Shown piece after piece: positions 13,210 to 15,189 of a stretch of DNA of 15,189 nt; positions within the stretch are counted from its first letter, which is position 1; every line of letters starts with the position of its first letter. The position numbers were made by a program, and so were the translations under genes. This DNA comes from CAZYVA01 sp964650695 (lineage in GTDB: Bacteria > Bacillota > Clostridia > Lachnospirales > Lachnospiraceae). The notes under the pieces were generated by a model. That model ran no database searches and was not told where the DNA came from. It saw nothing but the letters and a program-made list of their open reading frames with translations. Location: contig CAZYVA010000048.1 in the NCBI GenBank assembly GCA_964650695.1, forward strand, positions 1 to 15,189, given 5' to 3'.

Positions 13210-15090
13210 TTAAACCTCTTTGTAATCTCCGTCCACAACATCATCGCCCTGGAAGCCTTCCGGCGCCGGGCCAGCGCCCGCGCCCGCATCCGGGCCCTGT
13301 CCCTGTGTCCCTGCGCCTGCCGCAGCCCCGGCTTGCTCGTACATCTTGGTAAATACTTTCTGTGCGCTTGCCGTAAGCTTCTCCGTCGCAGCTTTCATTT
13401 CTGCCGTCTGCGCGTCGGTGATATTGTCTATACTGACTTTCTCAAGCAAATCCTTCAATGCCTTGCAGTCCGCCTCAATCTCCGCCTTGTCTGCCGCGTC
13501 CAGCTTATCGCCTACTTCACCGAGTGCTTTCTCCGTCTGCATGAGGATGGAATCCGCGCTGTTCCTTGTATCCACAGCTTCTTTCCGCTTTTTGTCCTGT
13601 GCCTCAAACTGTGCGGCTTCTTTTACCGCCTTGTCAATATCCTCATCCGACATGTTGGAACCCGCTGTGATGGTGATATGCTGCTCTTTCCCAGTGCCAA
13701 GGTCTTTCGCGGATACGTTTACAATCCCGTTTGCATCGATGTCAAACGTAACCTCGATCTGCGGCACTCCACGGGGAGCCGGCGCGATGCCGTCCAGCCT
13801 GAACTGCCCCAGTGACTTGTTGTCCCTCGCGAACTGACGCTCACCCTGCACGACATTGATATCTACTGCCGTCTGGTTGTCAGCCGCCGTCGAGAAAATC
13901 TGGCTCTTCTTTGTCGGGATCGTCGTATTCCTTTCGATCAGCCGTGTCGCTACGCCGCCCATTGTCTCAATGGAAAGGGACAGCGGGGTGACGTCCAGGA
14001 GCAGGATATCGCCCGCGCCTGCATCGCCGGCCAGCTTCCCGCCCTGGACGGAAGCGCCGAGGGCCACGCACTCATCCGGGTTCAGGGATTTACTTGGCTC
14101 TTTATTCGTCAAACGCTTCACTTCCTCCTGTACCGCCGGGATACGCGTAGAACCGCCGACAAGCAGCACCTGGCCAAGCTCGGATGCGGAAATCCCCGCA
14201 TCGGCAAGGGCGCGCTGTACCGGTTCGGACGTCTTTGCCACCAAATCCCTCGTCAGATCGTCAAATTTCGCCCTTGTCAATGTCATATCAAAATGCAGCG
14301 GGCCGCTCTGGTTCATGCTGATGAACGGAAGGTTGATATTGGTCGTCGTCGCGGAAGAAAGTTCTTTCTTTGCTTTCTCAGCGGCTTCCTTGATCCTCTG
14401 CATCGCCATCTTATCCGCGGAAAGATCGACACCCTGCTCTTTCTTGAATTCCGCGATCATATAGTCCGCGACCTTTTGGTCGAAGTCGTCCCCGCCCAGC
14501 CGGTTGTTGCCCGCAGTGGAAAGCACTTCGATCACGCCGTCGCCGATTTCAATGATAGACACGTCGAACGTGCCGCCGCCAAGGTCATAAACCATGATCT
14601 TCTGCTCTTTTTCGTTGTCCAGGCCATATGCAAGGGCGGCGGCGGTAGGCTCGTTGATGATACGCTTCACATCCAGCCCTGCGATTTTCCCGGCGTCTTT
14701 TGTAGCCTGGCGCTGCGCGTCATTAAAATAAGCCGGGACCGTGATGACCGCGTCTGTCACTTTTTCCCCCATGTATCCTTCCGCGTCCGCTTTCAGCTTC
14801 TGCAGGATCATAGCGGATATCTCCTGCGGGGAAAACTTCTTTTCGTCGATCTTTACACGGTAGTCCGAACCCATCTCCCTCTTAATAGAGGAAACCGTCC
14901 GCTCCGCGTTGGTGACTGCCTGGCGCTTTGCCGGCTCCCCGATCAGGCGCTCTCCAGCTTTCGTAAAAGCTACAACCGACGGCGTCGTCCTTGCGCCTTC
15001 CGTATTGGCGATGACCGTTGGCTGCCCGCCCTCCATGACTGCCACGCAGCTATTTGTAGTACCCAAATCAATCCCTATTATTTTACTCAT
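13210..15090 (-). CDS. dnaK: Chaperone protein DnaK (Hsp70)
   Basis: ATP-driven Hsp70 chaperone of 626 residues that binds exposed hydrophobic stretches of unfolded proteins together with DnaJ and GrpE. The nucleotide-binding domain opens with IIGIDLGTTNSCVAV (4-18), with VPAYFNDAQRQATKDAG (118-134), NEPTAAALAYG (146-156) and YDLGGGTFDVS (168-178) following. The substrate-binding domain and helical lid fill the rest, ending in a Gly/Ala-rich tail and DDVVDGDYKEV. The extra segment of about 24 residues in the N-terminal domain of Gram-negative DnaK is absent around residue 80, as expected for Firmicutes. The ATG at 15090 follows AGGAGG at nine bases. dnaJ follows on the same strand. Confidence 0.98.
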   Translation of the reverse strand: MSKIIGIDLGTTNSCVAVMEGGQPTVIANTEGARTTPSVVAFTKAGERLIGEPAKRQAVTNAERTVSSIKREMGSDYRVKIDEKKFSPQEISAMILQKLKADAEGYMGEKVTDAVITVPAYFNDAQRQATKDAGKIAGLDVKRIINEPTAAALAYGLDNEKEQKIMVYDLGGGTFDVSIIEIGDGVIEVLSTAGNNRLGGDDFDQKVADYMIAEFKKEQGVDLSADKMAMQRIKEAAEKAKKELSSATTTNINLPFISMNQSGPLHFDMTLTRAKFDDLTRDLVAKTSEPVQRALADAGISASELGQVLLVGGSTRIPAVQEEVKRLTNKEPSKSLNPDECVALGASVQGGKLAGDAGAGDILLLDVTPLSLSIETMGGVATRLIERNTTIPTKKSQIFSTAADNQTAVDINVVQGERQFARDNKSLGQFRLDGIAPAPRGVPQIEVTFDIDANGIVNVSAKDLGTGKEQHITITAGSNMSDEDIDKAVKEAAQFEAQDKKRKEAVDTRNSADSILMQTEKALGEVGDKLDAADKAEIEADCKALKDLLEKVSIDNITDAQTAEMKAATEKLTASAQKVFTKMYEQAGAAAGAGTQGQGPDAGAGAGPAPEGFQGDDVVDGDYKEV

Positions 15091-15189
15091 CGTTTTGCTC
15101 CTCCTGTTTTATAGACTATTCTTTCCTGTTCCATCTTTTTTGGAAACGGTCCCCTCCGGGAGAAAGCTTTCCACTTCCTTCCGCGCAGG
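15091..15189 (-). other. Upstream region of dnaK, no recognised gene
   Basis: These 99 bases carry the dnaK ribosome binding site AGGAGG and, further upstream, a possible hairpin. In it TGGAAA (15141-15146) pairs with TTTCCA (15168-15173), and TCCC (15150-15153) pairs with GGGA (15158-15161). No frame shows a recognisable end of grpE, which would be the expected neighbour. I see no CIRCE operator and no convincing promoter. Confidence 0.5.

Noticed and set aside
14293..15114. 273-residue open frame antisense to dnaK
   Set aside because: Long frames opposite dnaK are a known artefact of its codon use. No motif or ribosome binding site supports it.
15141..15173. Intrinsic terminator before dnaK
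   Set aside because: The stem is interrupted and is followed by A residues, not U, in the minus-strand RNA.

Overview
The window looks like a chromosomal housekeeping segment of a moderately GC-rich, low-oxygen Firmicute, most likely a Lachnospiraceae-type Clostridium. This is inferred, not measured. The pointers are: the order rho - rpmE - yqhQ (DUF1385) - prmC - prfA, which is typical of Clostridia; a Gram-positive-type DnaK lacking the extra N-terminal-domain segment of Gram-negative DnaK; strong AGGAGG-like ribosome binding sites; and a PF09818-type ATPase beside a free-standing prolyl-tRNA editing protein. All 15 convincing genes lie on the minus strand, so the window is best read from right to left. 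No plus-strand gene is supported. I see no insertion sequence, integrase, prophage gene, tRNA, rRNA or CRISPR array. No stretch longer than 300 bases lacks a gene.

Right part (15189 to 11881): dnaK and then dnaJ, the lower half of a heat-shock operon whose hrcA/grpE part would lie outside the window. The dnaK-dnaJ gap (13069-13209) is unusually rich in inverted repeats. A hairpin overlapping the dnaJ stop codon probably ends this transcript.

Middle (11880 to 9995): rho, with a recognisable promoter and a structured leader of roughly 125 bases. It is followed by rpmE (ribosomal protein L31, zinc type), which has its own promoter overlapping the end of rho and a very clear intrinsic terminator.

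Left part (9957 to 67): a closely packed run of eleven genes. In transcription order they are yqhQ, prmC, prfA, a DUF2156 protein, a class I aminotransferase, a hisC-like aminotransferase, a COG2426 small membrane protein, a 77-residue orphan protein, a 152-residue single-pass membrane protein, a prolyl-tRNA editing protein and an ABC-class ATPase. prmC methylates the Gln of the GGQ motif in release factor 1 made by prfA, so those two act together. L31, RF1, PrmC and the prolyl-tRNA editor give the region a translation theme. The two aminotransferases and the membrane proteins have no evident link to it beyond co-transcription. The run ends at a 55-base near-perfect palindrome at the very left edge.

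Overall this is an ordinary conserved region. I found no convincing new defence or mobile system. The best leads are non-coding: structured intergenic elements at 1-55, 3768-3801, 10265-10287, 11704-11752 and 13097-13195, plus two small proteins I do not recognise.
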